From NCBI GenBank assembly GCA_040776805.1, contig JAXGZS010000004.1, positions 1 through 64,000 of the forward strand: DNA of 64,000 nucleotides, read 5' to 3'. The notes under the pieces are model-generated. The model saw only the letters and a list, made by a program, of their open reading frames with translations. It had not been told where the DNA came from and did no database searches. Position numbers and translations under genes: made by a program. Source of the stretch: UBA7702 sp040776805. Its GTDB lineage: Bacteria; Bacillota; Dehalobacteriia; UBA7702. Shown piece by piece: positions 1 through 8,487 of this stretch (its first letter is position 1; every line of letters starts with the position of its first letter).

Positions 1-10
1 ATTAAGCACT

Positions 11-52
11 TTTTCTCTCCTAAATCTCTCCTTTTCTCTCCTAAATCTCTCC
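11..52. repeat. Tandem duplication of a 21-bp pyrimidine-rich unit
   Basis: Two exact copies of a 21-bp unit, TTTTCTCTCCTAAATCTCTCC, lie head to tail at 11-31 and 32-52. The unit is almost all pyrimidine on this strand. No gene is visible around it. It sits in the segment left of the tRNA fragment, which may belong to an integrated element. Confidence 0.85.
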
Positions 53-211
53 TTTTTCCAAAAAAGAAGCCTAAATCGGTGTTGATTCGAACTATTGATT
101 TTTCAAGGACTTTCGGCAATTAGGTCCGAAAAATGCTGAAACAAGTAGGTTTGAAGGTACTTCTGTATGCTGCCATTTTCCTATAATTTCCACTATAGTG
201 TGCACAAGACA

Positions 212-272
212 AACGACTCGAAATGCGGTTGCCTTTCGGGGCACGTGGGTTCGAATCCCACCGCTTCCGCCA
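212..272 (+). pseudogene. 3' fragment of a tRNA-Ser (CGA) gene
   Basis: The segment has the 3' portion of a class II tRNA. An anticodon-loop sequence (CTCGAAA) is followed by a long variable arm (TGCC...GGCA), a perfect T arm (GTGGG, TTCGAAT, CCCAC), the acceptor 3' strand CGCTTCC, discriminator G and encoded CCA at 270-272. The matching 5' acceptor strand GGAAGCG and the D arm are absent upstream. The bases before the anticodon loop do not pair with those after it. The homology therefore starts at about 212-220. This is the pattern left when a tyrosine-recombinase element integrates into the 3' half of a tRNA gene; that origin is inference. It is not expected to make a functional tRNA. Confidence 0.8.
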
Positions 273-277
273 AATAA

Positions 278-312
278 AAGATCCATCCCACAAAGGATGG
301 GTCTTTTGTTTG
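278..312 (+). terminator. Rho-independent terminator after the tRNA-Ser fragment
   Basis: A 9-bp stem, GATCCATCC pairing with GGATGGGTC with one G-T wobble (280-288 and 295-303), is followed by TTTTG. It lies directly behind the CCA end, as expected for the terminator of the original tRNA-Ser gene. Confidence 0.75.
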
Positions 313-419
313 GTGAATCAATATCGGGAGGATTCGAAGTTTATACTCACCAGTACAAGTGCCCTTCAGGATAAATCCCACCCGCTTCGCCTTTGCCGCC
401 ATAAATGAATAAAGGCATC

Positions 420-452
420 CAAAAACGGCAGCAAAATGCTGCCGTTTTATTT
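420..452. terminator. Bidirectional terminator downstream of recQ
   Basis: A perfect 11-bp inverted repeat, AAAACGGCAGC and its complement, lies at 422-432 and 438-448, with A/T runs on both sides. It sits 33 bp past the recQ stop on the minus strand. Confidence 0.8.
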
Positions 453-484
453 TACGATACAGGAGAACCTTTCGGCGGCGGCGC

Positions 485-2342
485 TTAGGAATTTCCGACG
501 CCTTCTTCATAGGTTGCGATGACTCCCAGAAAGGCTTCGCCGTAGCGGGCAGCTTTGACCTCGCCGACGCCGGAAACTTCCAGAAATTCGTAGATGTTAT
601 GCGGCGCTTTGGCCGCCATATCCGCCAAAGCGGCATTGGAAAAAATGATATAGGCCGGCACCCCCTCCTCTTGCGCCAGGCGGGTGCGCAACACTTTTAA
701 TGCGGTCAAAAGGCCGCTCTCTTCCCCGGCGTTTCGCTGCGTAAATTGTTTTTTGCCCTTTTTCTTCAGGCCTTCAAACGAAGGTGAAGGCGACGACTTC
801 ACCGGCATGGCCACTGTTTCGCCTTGAAAAAGCACTTTTGCCGACTGTTCCGTCAGTTCCAGCGTCGCGTATTGGGGATTTGTGTAGAGATACCCTTCCC
901 CGTCGAGGAACTCGATATATTCCCCGATTCGCGACCGTGATTCTTGCCGCATCAGGCCATAGGTAGAAAGCCCATCCAAGTTCAGTTCCAAGATGCGCTT
1001 GTCTTTACTGCCCCGCAGTACCTGCCCGATAAGGGTAGCGCCGACATAGTAGCCCAACTGGTGTTTCACCCTTGTGACACAGGATAAGATCATCTGGGCC
1101 TCAAGGGTGATGTCCGTAATCGTATAGGCGCTCTTGCAATTTCCGCAGTTTTCGCAGGGGTCTTCATGATTCTGTCCAAAATAATCGAGGATGTAATTAC
1201 GCAGGCAGCCGGTGGTTTTGCAGTAACCGGTCATCTGTTCCAAGCGCCGGTAATCCCGTTTTTTTACTTGGTCTTGCTCCTCAGCACTGAGTTCTTCGTT
1301 GTCACCGCTGTTTTGGATCAGAAACTTTGCGGTGGTAATATCCCCGGCGGCAAACAACAAGATGCAATCGGCTTTTTCGCCGTCTCTGCCGGCGCGTCCG
1401 GCCTCCTGATAATAGGCCTCCAAGCTTTTCGGCATATTATAATGGATGACGAAGCTGACGTTGGACTTGTCGATGCCCATGCCGAAAGCGTTGGTGGCCA
1501 CCATCACGGGTTTGTGGTCGAATTGGAAGTCATCCTGGTTACGGCGGCGTTCCTCGTCGGACAAGCCGGCGTGATAGCGCGTCGCCCCGATGCCGTGAGC
1601 GTTCAGGTCGTCTGAGACCCGTTCCACCGCTGCCCGAGTCGCACAGTAAACGATACCGCTTGTCCCGTAACGGGCGCCGATCAGAGACCGCAGGGCGGTC
1701 ATTTTGTTTTTCGGCCGCTGCACATCGAAAAATAGATTTGGCCGGTCAAAGCCGGTGACGATGCTTAAAGGAGCATTTAATTTCAAAATATCGATAATAT
1801 CCTGGCGCACTTGAGCCGTGGCTGTGGCGGTAAAGGCGGACAAAATCGGCGGAGACGGCAGTTTTTCTAGAAATTCCACGATTTTTAGATAGCTGGGGCG
1901 AAAATCCTGTCCCCATTGGGAAATACAATGGGCTTCGTCCGGCGACCAACGAAATCTTCTGTTCCTGCATGAGCCTGACGAAACCGTCGCTGGCAAGGCG
2001 CTCCGGGGCAATGTAGACAATTTTATAGCTGTCTTCCCGCAACCGCTGATATACGGTCTGAAGCTGGTCCGAAGTGAGGGAGCTGTTGATAAACGCAGCC
2101 TTGACACCGACACCTAAGAGCGCGGCCACCTGATCTTTCATCAATGAAATCAAAGGGGAAACCACCAGTGTGAGGCCGGGCATCAGCAAAGCCGGAATTT
2201 GATAGCAGAGGGACTTTCCGCTGCCCGTGGGCATGACGCCGAGGACGTCTCTGCCGGTGAGAATACCGTCGATCAATGGTTCCTGTCCGGGACGAAAGAC
2301 GGTGTGCCCGAAATACTGTTTTAATATTGAAAATTTATCCAT
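485..2342 (-). pseudogene. recQ: RecQ-family ATP-dependent DNA helicase, frameshifted
   Basis: This is a RecQ 3'-5' DNA helicase for recombination and repair. The start is ATG at 2342 behind GGGGGAG. Visible in order are motif I (MPTGSGKS, residues 37-44), motif Ia/II region, helicase C domain, the RecQ zinc-binding cysteines (YCKTTGC...CENCGNC), an RQC region and a C-terminal HRDC domain. The reading frame breaks near position 1940. After ...SLVA the conserved VDEAHCISQWGQD should follow, but two bases are missing just before the DEAH box, and the rest continues in another frame to 485. Restoring two bases gives 619 residues, normal for RecQ. As written, only the first 134 residues would be made correctly and ATPase activity would be lost. 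A sequencing indel is the alternative explanation. No co-transcribed neighbour is visible. Confidence 0.85.
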
Positions 2343-2756
2343 ATCTCCCCCGGGATTTCAGATTATAGGAAACATCATACTTACCATTTGATACCGTATC
2401 CTAGAATCCTCCATATTACAAAAAACGTCATTGAATAAGATCCTGATGCATTGCTTTATCAATGATATTCCCATCATTAAACTTATCTTTAGGCAATCTA
2501 AATCAGAGTGAATTATACCACATTTTGATGAAAAATACCATAATGATTCACAAATACTTGAACGATACGGCGTTCAAACATCAAAAAAACTTCCGGCGCT
2601 GTTCACGGCAACCTATACCAGCTGTTTTTATTGAAGTAAGCCAATCATGCGCACACCCTCCGTTGACAACTGGGGAAAGGTATGATAATCTGCCGGTATA
2701 AAGGAAGCGCCGCCCTTTTACAGCCTTCCATTCAAATAAAGTGACGTGTAATCGCA
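2343..2756. other. 414-bp intergenic region, possible promoter only
   Basis: I see no convincing gene here. On the plus strand TTGACA (2663-2668) with a 17-bp spacer to TAATCT, preceded by a TGn, could be a promoter for the membrane-protein gene that starts at 2757. A short plus-strand frame at 2462-2701 lacks a ribosome binding site and any recognisable sequence. Confidence 0.35.
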
Positions 2757-3884
2757 ATGTTTCGACATATCGCTTTCAGCATCTCTTTTTTGCTGATCAT
2801 CCTGATTGTCACCGGCGTCCTCAGCTGGCTGCGGGAAAAAACTGAAAAAACCGAAAAAGGTACTGTCAGACTGCCAAAATTATTCCTCCTTATCGGCGTC
2901 GTCACCACCGCATTTTTTTTAACAATTGCGGTTATTTGTGCGTTCAGCAAAGATCAGTTCATTGCATCGATCGTCTTATTTTTCTTCGCGGCGTTGGGCG
3001 CATCCCTGATCATCGCCAGACTAAACTGGGAGATCAAATATGATGACGACGACTTTTCCTACAAAAATTTCTGGGGTATCCGACATAAATACGGCTATGA
3101 TGAAATCACCGGCATCAGCGGCGGTGGCAAAGATATCAAATTATTTGCCGGCAAGCGCGTGCTTCGCATCGACGAACTTGCCCTCGGCAGCAATCAATTC
3201 ATCCACACGGTGCGAAATAAATACAGGTTGATCCACAACGGTGCAGCCCTCCCCAAGGTCAAATGGGGACGTTTTGATCTCTTTAACGGTCATGTGGAGA
3301 ACCCCGGGGAATTTCTTTTTATCTATTGTCTCTTTTTTATTCTCCTCATAGGCTTCATGATCTTTGTGGCCATCTCATTTCATCCCCTGTCCTATGATGA
3401 TCTGGAGTATAAAACAACCTCCTTTACCCACTATACGATAGATGATGGCGATATAAGGCTGTACACAAAGGAAAACGATCTTTATTTTGCCGTCACGGAA
3501 TACAAAGACTATGCCAAAAATATTGAGACACTAAAAAGTAATTCCGGCGGCGAAACCGTCTTTGAAATATACTTTCAAAAACTTGAACCGGACAACGAAG
3601 ATCCTTATTACGATATTGCGAGTCTCCGGGATCAAAAGGGCAACGTCTTTTTGACCTTGTCCCAAACAAATGCTGGGATTAGAAAAAATATGCTGCAAGT
3701 AGAGATACTTTTCAGCGGCTTCCTGCTGTTTTGGATTGTTTTTACCGGCGGTTCCATCGCCGTGGGCAGACATCCGGAAAAATACAGCAAAAGGTTTATT
3801 CGCCTCTTCTTCCAAGACGGATACGTTCACGGTGGCGGTGCAGCAAATGACAGGAAGAAACACCCAAAAAAGAAAAAGAGTTGA
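2757..3884 (+). CDS. Hypothetical multi-pass membrane protein
   Basis: A 375-residue protein I cannot assign to a characterised family. Hydrophobic stretches at about residues 5-24, 41-61 and 68-88 precede a soluble segment rich in charged and beta-prone sequence (about 90-180). That segment includes GGGKDIKLFAGKRVLRID, which looks like a small bacterial PH-type fold. Further membrane segments lie at about 187-207 and 320-340, with a soluble loop between them. The C-terminus is very basic (KKHPKKKKS). There is no clear ribosome binding site before the ATG, so the start is uncertain. The gene stands alone and ends before a hairpin. Confidence 0.65.
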   Translation: MFRHIAFSISFLLIILIVTGVLSWLREKTEKTEKGTVRLPKLFLLIGVVTTAFFLTIAVICAFSKDQFIASIVLFFFAALGASLIIARLNWEIKYDDDDFSYKNFWGIRHKYGYDEITGISGGGKDIKLFAGKRVLRIDELALGSNQFIHTVRNKYRLIHNGAALPKVKWGRFDLFNGHVENPGEFLFIYCLFFILLIGFMIFVAISFHPLSYDDLEYKTTSFTHYTIDDGDIRLYTKENDLYFAVTEYKDYAKNIETLKSNSGGETVFEIYFQKLEPDNEDPYYDIASLRDQKGNVFLTLSQTNAGIRKNMLQVEILFSGFLLFWIVFTGGSIAVGRHPEKYSKRFIRLFFQDGYVHGGGAANDRKKHPKKKKS

Positions 3885-3894
3885 TGATTTCAAA

Positions 3895-3922
3895 AGCCCC
3901 GCCCTTAGAGGGCGGCCTTTTC
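3895..3922 (+). terminator. Hairpin terminator after the membrane-protein gene
   Basis: CCGCCCT pairs with AGGGCGG around a TAG loop (3899-3915), followed by CCTTTTC. It separates the membrane-protein gene from the MerR promoter. The U-tract is short. Confidence 0.55.
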
Positions 3923-3958
3923 GAACTATGATAAAATATAAAAAGATAAAATTAGTGG

Positions 3959-3989
3959 TTGACTCTCCGGCAACCGGAGGATGTAGGAT
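3959..3989 (+). promoter_or_regulatory. MerR-type promoter with 19-bp spacer and central dyad
   Basis: The -35 box TTGACT (3959-3964) and -10 box TAGGAT (3984-3989) are separated by 19 bp instead of 17. The spacer holds the perfect dyad CTCCGG-CAA-CCGGAG (3965-3979). This is the known architecture of MerR-family targets, where the regulator untwists an over-long spacer. It lies directly upstream of the merR-like gene, so autoregulation is expected. Confidence 0.8.
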
Positions 3990-4018
3990 ATAACCACGGA
4001 AGAAAGGTTGGTGATTTG

Positions 4019-4828
4019 ATGTATCGCATCGGTATGTTTTCAAAACTCGGCAGGGTCACCATCAAGACGCTGCATCATTACGATGAAGTAGGTCTGCTGG
4101 TACCTGCCCATGTAGATGAGGAAACCGGCTATCGTTATTATACGACAAGCCAGCTTTTTCGCCTTGGCGAAATTATGGCCCTGCGGCAAATGGGGTTTTC
4201 CCTTCCGGAAGTATCCGCCCTTGTTGATGGCCACAACATCGCGGGAATCCTAAAGCAGCGCAAAGCTGAGCTTGAAAGCGAAGTACAGAATGTCACCGAC
4301 CAGCTCTCTCGCTTAAATCACTACATTCAAGAACAGAAAGAGGGTCATATCATGAACTATCAAGCTGTTATCAAGGAAATCCCCGGGTTTACGGTGTACT
4401 CGGCACGTTACACGCTCCCCCATTACGCGGCGCTCAATGAAATCATGCCCGCTCTTGGCGAAAAGGTAAGCAAGGCAAATCCGGGCATTCAATGTGTGAA
4501 ACCGGGCTATTGCTTTAACGTCTATCTTGACGGCGAATATCGCGATACGGATATCCACGTGGAAATATGTGAAGCCGTCACAAGCCAAGGCAGAGATGGC
4601 GATGGAGTTGTGTTCAAGGAAATCCCCGCCGTCAAAGCCGTATCTGTTTTGCACCGTGGCGCCTATGAAAAGATCGGCGCCGCTTACGCCTATGCGATAA
4701 ACTGGGCAGAGCAAAACGGATACCAAATTACCGATAATGTACGGGAAAGCTATATTGACGGTATCTGGAACAAAGACAAGGTAGAAGATTGGCTCACCGA
4801 AATCCAGGTGCCGGTAGAGAAGAAATAA
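4019..4828 (+). CDS. MerR-family regulator with GyrI-like effector domain (TipA/BmrR type)
   Basis: A 269-residue transcription activator. I chose the ATG at 4019 because AGAAAGG precedes it and the protein then opens with the typical MerR start (MYRIGMFSKLGRV). A winged-helix domain covers residues 1-75 with LHHYDEVGLL and the second helix-turn-helix strand GYRYYTTSQL. A dimerisation coiled coil follows at about 75-110. A GyrI-like small-molecule binding domain spans about 115-269. Proteins of this build sense hydrophobic or cationic drugs. The 19-bp-spacer promoter with a dyad directly upstream points to self-activation. No drug pump lies next to it in the same direction, so other targets must lie elsewhere. 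Confidence 0.88.
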   Translation: MYRIGMFSKLGRVTIKTLHHYDEVGLLVPAHVDEETGYRYYTTSQLFRLGEIMALRQMGFSLPEVSALVDGHNIAGILKQRKAELESEVQNVTDQLSRLNHYIQEQKEGHIMNYQAVIKEIPGFTVYSARYTLPHYAALNEIMPALGEKVSKANPGIQCVKPGYCFNVYLDGEYRDTDIHVEICEAVTSQGRDGDGVVFKEIPAVKAVSVLHRGAYEKIGAAYAYAINWAEQNGYQITDNVRESYIDGIWNKDKVEDWLTEIQVPVEKK

Positions 4829-4851
4829 CGGCCAAAATGGCCAAAAAGCGA

Positions 4852-4897
4852 AAGGGCTTGCCGCCTGATTTTCTCCGGCGGTAAGCCCTTATTTCTT
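4852..4897. terminator. Terminator between merR-like gene and perR
   Basis: A 14-bp stem, AAGGGCTTGCCGCC (4852-4865) with its near-complement at 4877-4890, is followed by ATTTCTTT. It lies between convergent genes and can serve both strands. Confidence 0.85.
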
Positions 4898-4937
4898 TGT
4901 CTAACCTTTTAGAACACCTTCAAGCCGGGGGACTTTT

Positions 4938-5354
4938 TTACGTATCCTTCGCAGCTCCCTTGCTTTCATTTTTCTTTTGTCTGCAAGCGGGGCATAATCC
5001 TTCGAAAACCGCACGGTGCCTCTCAATGCTATACCCCGTTTCTTTCGCCGTCTGTTCATCCAGGTCCTCCCGGTATGACAAGGGTATATCCATGACCGCG
5101 CCGCAACCTGTGCATAAAAGGTGGTAGTGGACATCCAACCGAGATTCGAAACGATCCATATGGGGCAGCTTTACCTGAAGGATTTCACCCTGCTGTACTA
5201 AAACGTTTAAATTACGATATACCGTACCGCGACTGATCCTGTTATCGAGCCCGCGAACATCCAGATAGATCTGATCCGCGCTGGGATGGTCGCAGCGCGC
5301 CCGAACCGCATCTAAAACCAGCTGACGCTGTTTGGTATTTCGCTGCTGTTTCAT
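4938..5354 (-). CDS. perR: Fur-family peroxide-stress repressor, PerR-like
   Basis: A 138-residue Fur-family repressor. The N-terminal winged helix contains RGTVYRNLNVL. The regulatory site is visible as His23 (HPSADQIY), His76 and His78 (DVHYH) and Asp89, equivalent to B. subtilis PerR His37, His91, His93 and Asp104. The structural zinc pairs are C81-x2-C84 and C121-x2-C124. The position matching PerR Asp85 is Glu70 (RFE) here. Asp at the Asp104 position favours PerR over Fur. The gene starts 31 bp behind katA on the same strand, so the two are probably co-transcribed. PerR typically represses catalase until peroxide oxidises its iron-binding histidines. Assignment to PerR rests on these residues and on the neighbour. 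Confidence 0.85.
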   Translation of the reverse strand: MKQQRNTKQRQLVLDAVRARCDHPSADQIYLDVRGLDNRISRGTVYRNLNVLVQQGEILQVKLPHMDRFESRLDVHYHLLCTGCGAVMDIPLSYREDLDEQTAKETGYSIERHRAVFEGLCPACRQKKNESKGAAKDT

Positions 5355-5385
5355 AGAAGAACACTCCTGATCAATGATGATTTGC

Positions 5386-6900
5386 TTACATGGAACACGA
5401 AAGGGTAGCCTGAATCAATCCGTTATGATCCAGTTTAGCCAGTTCCTTTACCTTCTCGATGTTCAGTCCGGCAGCTTTGGTGAAGCGTTCGCCGTATTCC
5501 GGATCGGCCAGATAGCAGTGGACAGCATGGCGGTACTTGATATTTTCAGTTACAGGAGCCATATCTCCGACGGTATTTTCGATCAAAATTTGCTTCTTAT
5601 CTTCCGTCAGCACGCGCCACAGATCACCGCCGGCACGGAAGCAGTCGTCGGTGGGATCCTCCTTGGGGTCGTAACGGTACATGGCGCCCTCCAAATCCAG
5701 GGGCGGTTCCATCACTTCAGGCTGGGCAGTCCAAACGCCTTGGCTATTGGGGGTATAAGCCGGCGCGCCGCCGTAGTTGCCGTCTACCCGCATGGCGCCG
5801 TCGCGGTGATATTCATTTACCTCTACTTTCGCGCGGTTCACCGGGATCTGGTTGTGGTTGACACCAAGGCGGTAACGCTGGGCGTCGCCGTAGGAAAACA
5901 GCCTGCCCTGGAGGAAACGGTCGGGACTAAAGCCAATGCCGGGCACCACGTGGGCAGGGGTAAAGGCGGACTGTTCCACTTCGGCAAAGAAGTTCTCCGG
6001 ATTGCGGTTCAGTTCCAAAACGCCCACCTCGATCAGGGGGTATTCCCCATGACGCCAGATCTTTGTGATATCAAAGGGGTTTTCATAGTGATGCTTGGCC
6101 TGTTCTTCGGTCATGATCTGAACATACATGGTCCACTTGGGGAAATCACCGCGTTCAATGGCATCGTAGAGGTCTTTGCCGTGATATTCACGGTCCATCC
6201 CGTTGATTTTCGCGGCTTCCTCATTGGAGAGGTTTTTGATACCCTGTTGGGTCTTAAAGTGGAACTTACACCAAACCCGCTGATTCTGCTCGTTATAAAA
6301 GGAGAAGGTATGCTCGCCAAAGAAGTGCATGTTGCGGAAGGAAGCCGGGATGCCCCGATCACTCATCACGACGGTGATCTGATGAAAACACTCGGGAAGC
6401 AGTGTCCAGAAATCCCAGTTGTTTTGGGCGGAGCGGCGGCCGGTGCGGGGGTCGCGCTTCACGGCACGGTTTAAGTCGGAAAAATTATGCACATCACGGA
6501 TAAAGAAGGTAGGCGTATTGTTGCCCACCAAATCCCAGTTGCCTTCCTCGGTGTAAAACTTGACGGCTACGCCGCGGATGTCACGCTCTGCGTCGGCAGC
6601 CCCCCGCTCCCCGGCAACCGTAGAGAAGCGGAGAAACAGTTCCGTTTCCGCGCCGGGCTGAAGCACCTTGGCCTTGGTATACTGTGAGATATCATGGGTT
6701 ACGGTGAGCTTGCCGTAAGCGCCCCAACCTTTGGCGTGCATACGGCGTTCGGGTATCACCTCGCGGTTGAAGTGAGCCATTTTTTCCATCAGCCATACGT
6801 CCTGCATCACAACGGGACCTCGTGGACCGGCGGTAATAGCATTTTCATTATCCGCTACCGGGGCGCCGACTTCGTTTGTGAGCTTTTTGTGATCATTCAT
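5386..6900 (-). CDS. katA: Monofunctional heme catalase
   Basis: A 504-residue clade-3-size catalase that dismutates H2O2 to water and oxygen in the cytoplasm. The catalytic histidine lies in RRMHAKGWGAYG (His55). The active-site asparagine lies in DLVGNNTPTFFIRD (about 127). The heme-ligand tyrosine signature RLFSYGDAQRYR is present. RFSTVAGERG and the NHNQIPVN segment are also typical. The ATG at 6900 has GAAAGGAG seven bases upstream. A 13-bp palindrome at 6941-6953 could bind PerR, whose gene follows directly. The pair would form a peroxide-defence operon in an organism with limited oxygen tolerance. Confidence 0.95.
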   Translation of the reverse strand: MNDHKKLTNEVGAPVADNENAITAGPRGPVVMQDVWLMEKMAHFNREVIPERRMHAKGWGAYGKLTVTHDISQYTKAKVLQPGAETELFLRFSTVAGERGAADAERDIRGVAVKFYTEEGNWDLVGNNTPTFFIRDVHNFSDLNRAVKRDPRTGRRSAQNNWDFWTLLPECFHQITVVMSDRGIPASFRNMHFFGEHTFSFYNEQNQRVWCKFHFKTQQGIKNLSNEEAAKINGMDREYHGKDLYDAIERGDFPKWTMYVQIMTEEQAKHHYENPFDITKIWRHGEYPLIEVGVLELNRNPENFFAEVEQSAFTPAHVVPGIGFSPDRFLQGRLFSYGDAQRYRLGVNHNQIPVNRAKVEVNEYHRDGAMRVDGNYGGAPAYTPNSQGVWTAQPEVMEPPLDLEGAMYRYDPKEDPTDDCFRAGGDLWRVLTEDKKQILIENTVGDMAPVTENIKYRHAVHCYLADPEYGERFTKAAGLNIEKVKELAKLDHNGLIQATLSCSM

Positions 6901-6940
6901 AATAACACTCCTTTCTTTTTTTTGTAATGGTATCTTTCAT

Positions 6941-6953
6941 TATCCTAAGGATA
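6941..6953 (-). promoter_or_regulatory. Candidate PerR operator upstream of katA
   Basis: The palindrome TATCCTAAGGATA lies 41 bp upstream of the katA start. It is symmetric and AT-rich, like Fur-family boxes, but it does not match the B. subtilis PerR consensus closely. The link to PerR is inferred from gene context. Confidence 0.4.
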
Positions 6954-6961
6954 TCAGTACC

Positions 6962-7612
6962 TTATATTGACAGGAACATCACCAGCATCCATAAATAGGC
7001 GCAGCTCTTCGGCATCATAAAAATGCCGACTTTTGGGTTTTTTTGCACCCAAAAAACAACGGGGAGATAAAAGAGAAAACTCAAGGCAATCGCCAGCCAC
7101 ATCAGGGCCAGTCCCGGCACAACACTTTGATGCAAAAAGTACAACCCCGCGACGACCGCCCCCAGCAGGAAAAAGGGAATGTTACGCAAAATCCCCCAAA
7201 GGACGGGAGGATACGCTTCTTCCCATTTGTTTTGGGGCAGCAGGCAAAGGAGAAGGCGTATTGCTGCGAGGATATACACCGTATAGGACCATAGGCTGAT
7301 GTTTTCCGGGGAGAAAAGGAGCACCCCAAGCTGCCACAGAAGCAAATAAAAAACGGTCATGGTGATGGAAGTCAATTGTTTCCCCCGCCCAAGCATCCGA
7401 CGCAGTTGTTCCTCTCTGCCTGCTCTGATCATGAGGATGCGCGGTACCAAGTGAAAGGTATCGCCCCCCGCCAAGATCAAAGCCATCACTCCTGCCAGCA
7501 TCCGCTGGGAGTGATCCGCAGCACTGAAAAGAAGCGTCAAGCCAATCATTGCCGCCGCGGCAAGATAACATAGGTCAAATACCGCTTCCGCGGTTTTAAA
7601 AACACGCTTCAT
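6962..7612 (-). CDS. Hypothetical polytopic membrane protein
   Basis: A 216-residue protein made mostly of hydrophobic helices (about seven segments), beginning MKRVFKTAEAVFD. Its ATG overlaps the stop codon of the upstream DUF454 gene in an ATGA arrangement, so the two are translationally coupled. The same frame stays open further upstream to 7915, but that part lies inside the DUF454 gene in another frame and has no membrane pattern, so I reject the longer start. I do not recognise a characterised family. Small polar stretches such as RAGREEQLRRMLGRGKQ lie between helices. Its partner suggests an inner-membrane role of unknown nature. Confidence 0.7.
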   Translation of the reverse strand: MKRVFKTAEAVFDLCYLAAAAMIGLTLLFSAADHSQRMLAGVMALILAGGDTFHLVPRILMIRAGREEQLRRMLGRGKQLTSITMTVFYLLLWQLGVLLFSPENISLWSYTVYILAAIRLLLCLLPQNKWEEAYPPVLWGILRNIPFFLLGAVVAGLYFLHQSVVPGLALMWLAIALSFLFYLPVVFWVQKNPKVGIFMMPKSCAYLWMLVMFLSI

Positions 7613-7995
7613 TTTGTTTCCCCTGTTTTTCTGCCTTTGGCTTTGGCCATACATAGAATATGACCCGTCACAGCAATACCAATGAAGAAAAGCAACAACG
7701 AAAACCATAAGGTTTCCAGCAACGCCATGGAAAGCAGCAGCATTCCCCAAAGCCAGCCCAAACTGAGATAGACCGTTTTTCGGGAAAGACCTGCTCTGCA
7801 CTGGTAGTTTTCCACATGCTCCCTGAAAAAGGGAATTTTCATAATCCGCCCCTGCATACGAGGGGACGCTGAAAAGCATACCACAGAAACCAGAACAAAA
7901 GGCGTTGTCGGCCACAGGGGCAGCAATAAACCAATGGCACCCAACCCCAAAAATAAAAATCCGAGTCCCGTGAGGAGTATTGTTTTTAAGGACAT
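7609..7995 (-). CDS. DUF454 (YbaN-type) inner membrane protein
   Basis: A 128-residue protein with the family hallmarks: an N-terminal hydrophobic helix ending GAIGLLLPLWPTTPFVL, then CFSASPRMQG, a short cytoplasmic stretch with HVENYQCRAGLSRKTV, and two further hydrophobic helices. This matches the small YbaN/DUF454 membrane family, whose biochemical role is unknown. The start ATG at 7995 has GAGGTGATATC before it. A promoter with TTGAAA and TATAAT lies just upstream. It is the first gene of a two-gene unit, overlapping the next gene by 4 bp. Confidence 0.85.
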   Translation of the reverse strand: MSLKTILLTGLGFLFLGLGAIGLLLPLWPTTPFVLVSVVCFSASPRMQGRIMKIPFFREHVENYQCRAGLSRKTVYLSLGWLWGMLLLSMALLETLWFSLLLFFIGIAVTGHILCMAKAKGRKTGETK

Positions 7996-8487
7996 GATAT
8001 CACCTCAATTTGTTATTAGGACTTAATACTATTATATATTAAAAAAATATTTTTTCAACAGAAAAACAAAGTTTTCGACTAAAAAATCAAATGACGGCGA
8101 CAACACCCCCGGTAAAGTCTGGAAAAGCTGGATTTTCCCTTGCCTGCCATCTGCCAAGAAAATCGGGATTGACCTTTGAGAACGCCCAATGAGAAAAAAG
8201 TCGCTGAAAGATCAATGAGGAGTTACTCGGCAAAACCAACCACCATAAATCCCCTGGGCCACTCCACGCGTTGTCCACCGACAGAAGCGGCCTTTGAAAC
8301 AGCGGCGAAGAAGGATCGCGTCATTTACCGCCGATGGATACAGCGTCTCCTTCTCCTCTCCATTACCAAAAAACCGTGATCATAGCACTTTAAGGCAATG
8401 GACGACCTTATCAAAAAAGCGAAATGATGAATTTTTTTCGATAGACGGCGGATAATAAATTGAAACAAAGGAAAGGAGTCATTTTAT
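7996..8487. other. 492-bp divergent intergenic region
   Basis: The left end holds the promoter for the DUF454 gene. The right end holds the leader of the cotF-like pair, with AAAGGAG before the ATG at 8488 and an AT-rich GGATAATAAATT that may be a sporulation-type -10. A short plus-strand frame at 8176-8379 has no ribosome binding site or recognisable sequence. I see nothing else. Confidence 0.4.
8031..8058 (-). promoter_or_regulatory. Sigma-A-type promoter of the DUF454 operon
   Basis: On the minus strand TTGAAA (8053-8058) and TATAAT (8031-8036) are separated by 16 bp, about 35 bp from the DUF454 start codon. Confidence 0.6.

Noticed and set aside
11..52. Start of a CRISPR array
   Set aside because: Only two adjacent copies without spacers; this is a simple tandem duplication.
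2462..2701. A 79-codon plus-strand ORF upstream of the membrane-protein gene
   Set aside because: No ribosome binding site, odd composition, and a possible promoter lies inside it.
5374..6474. A 366-codon plus-strand open frame
   Set aside because: It is the antisense shadow of katA.
6962..7915. A 317-residue membrane protein using the longest frame
   Set aside because: The first 100 codons overlap the DUF454 gene in another frame; the ATGA junction at 7609-7612 marks the real start.
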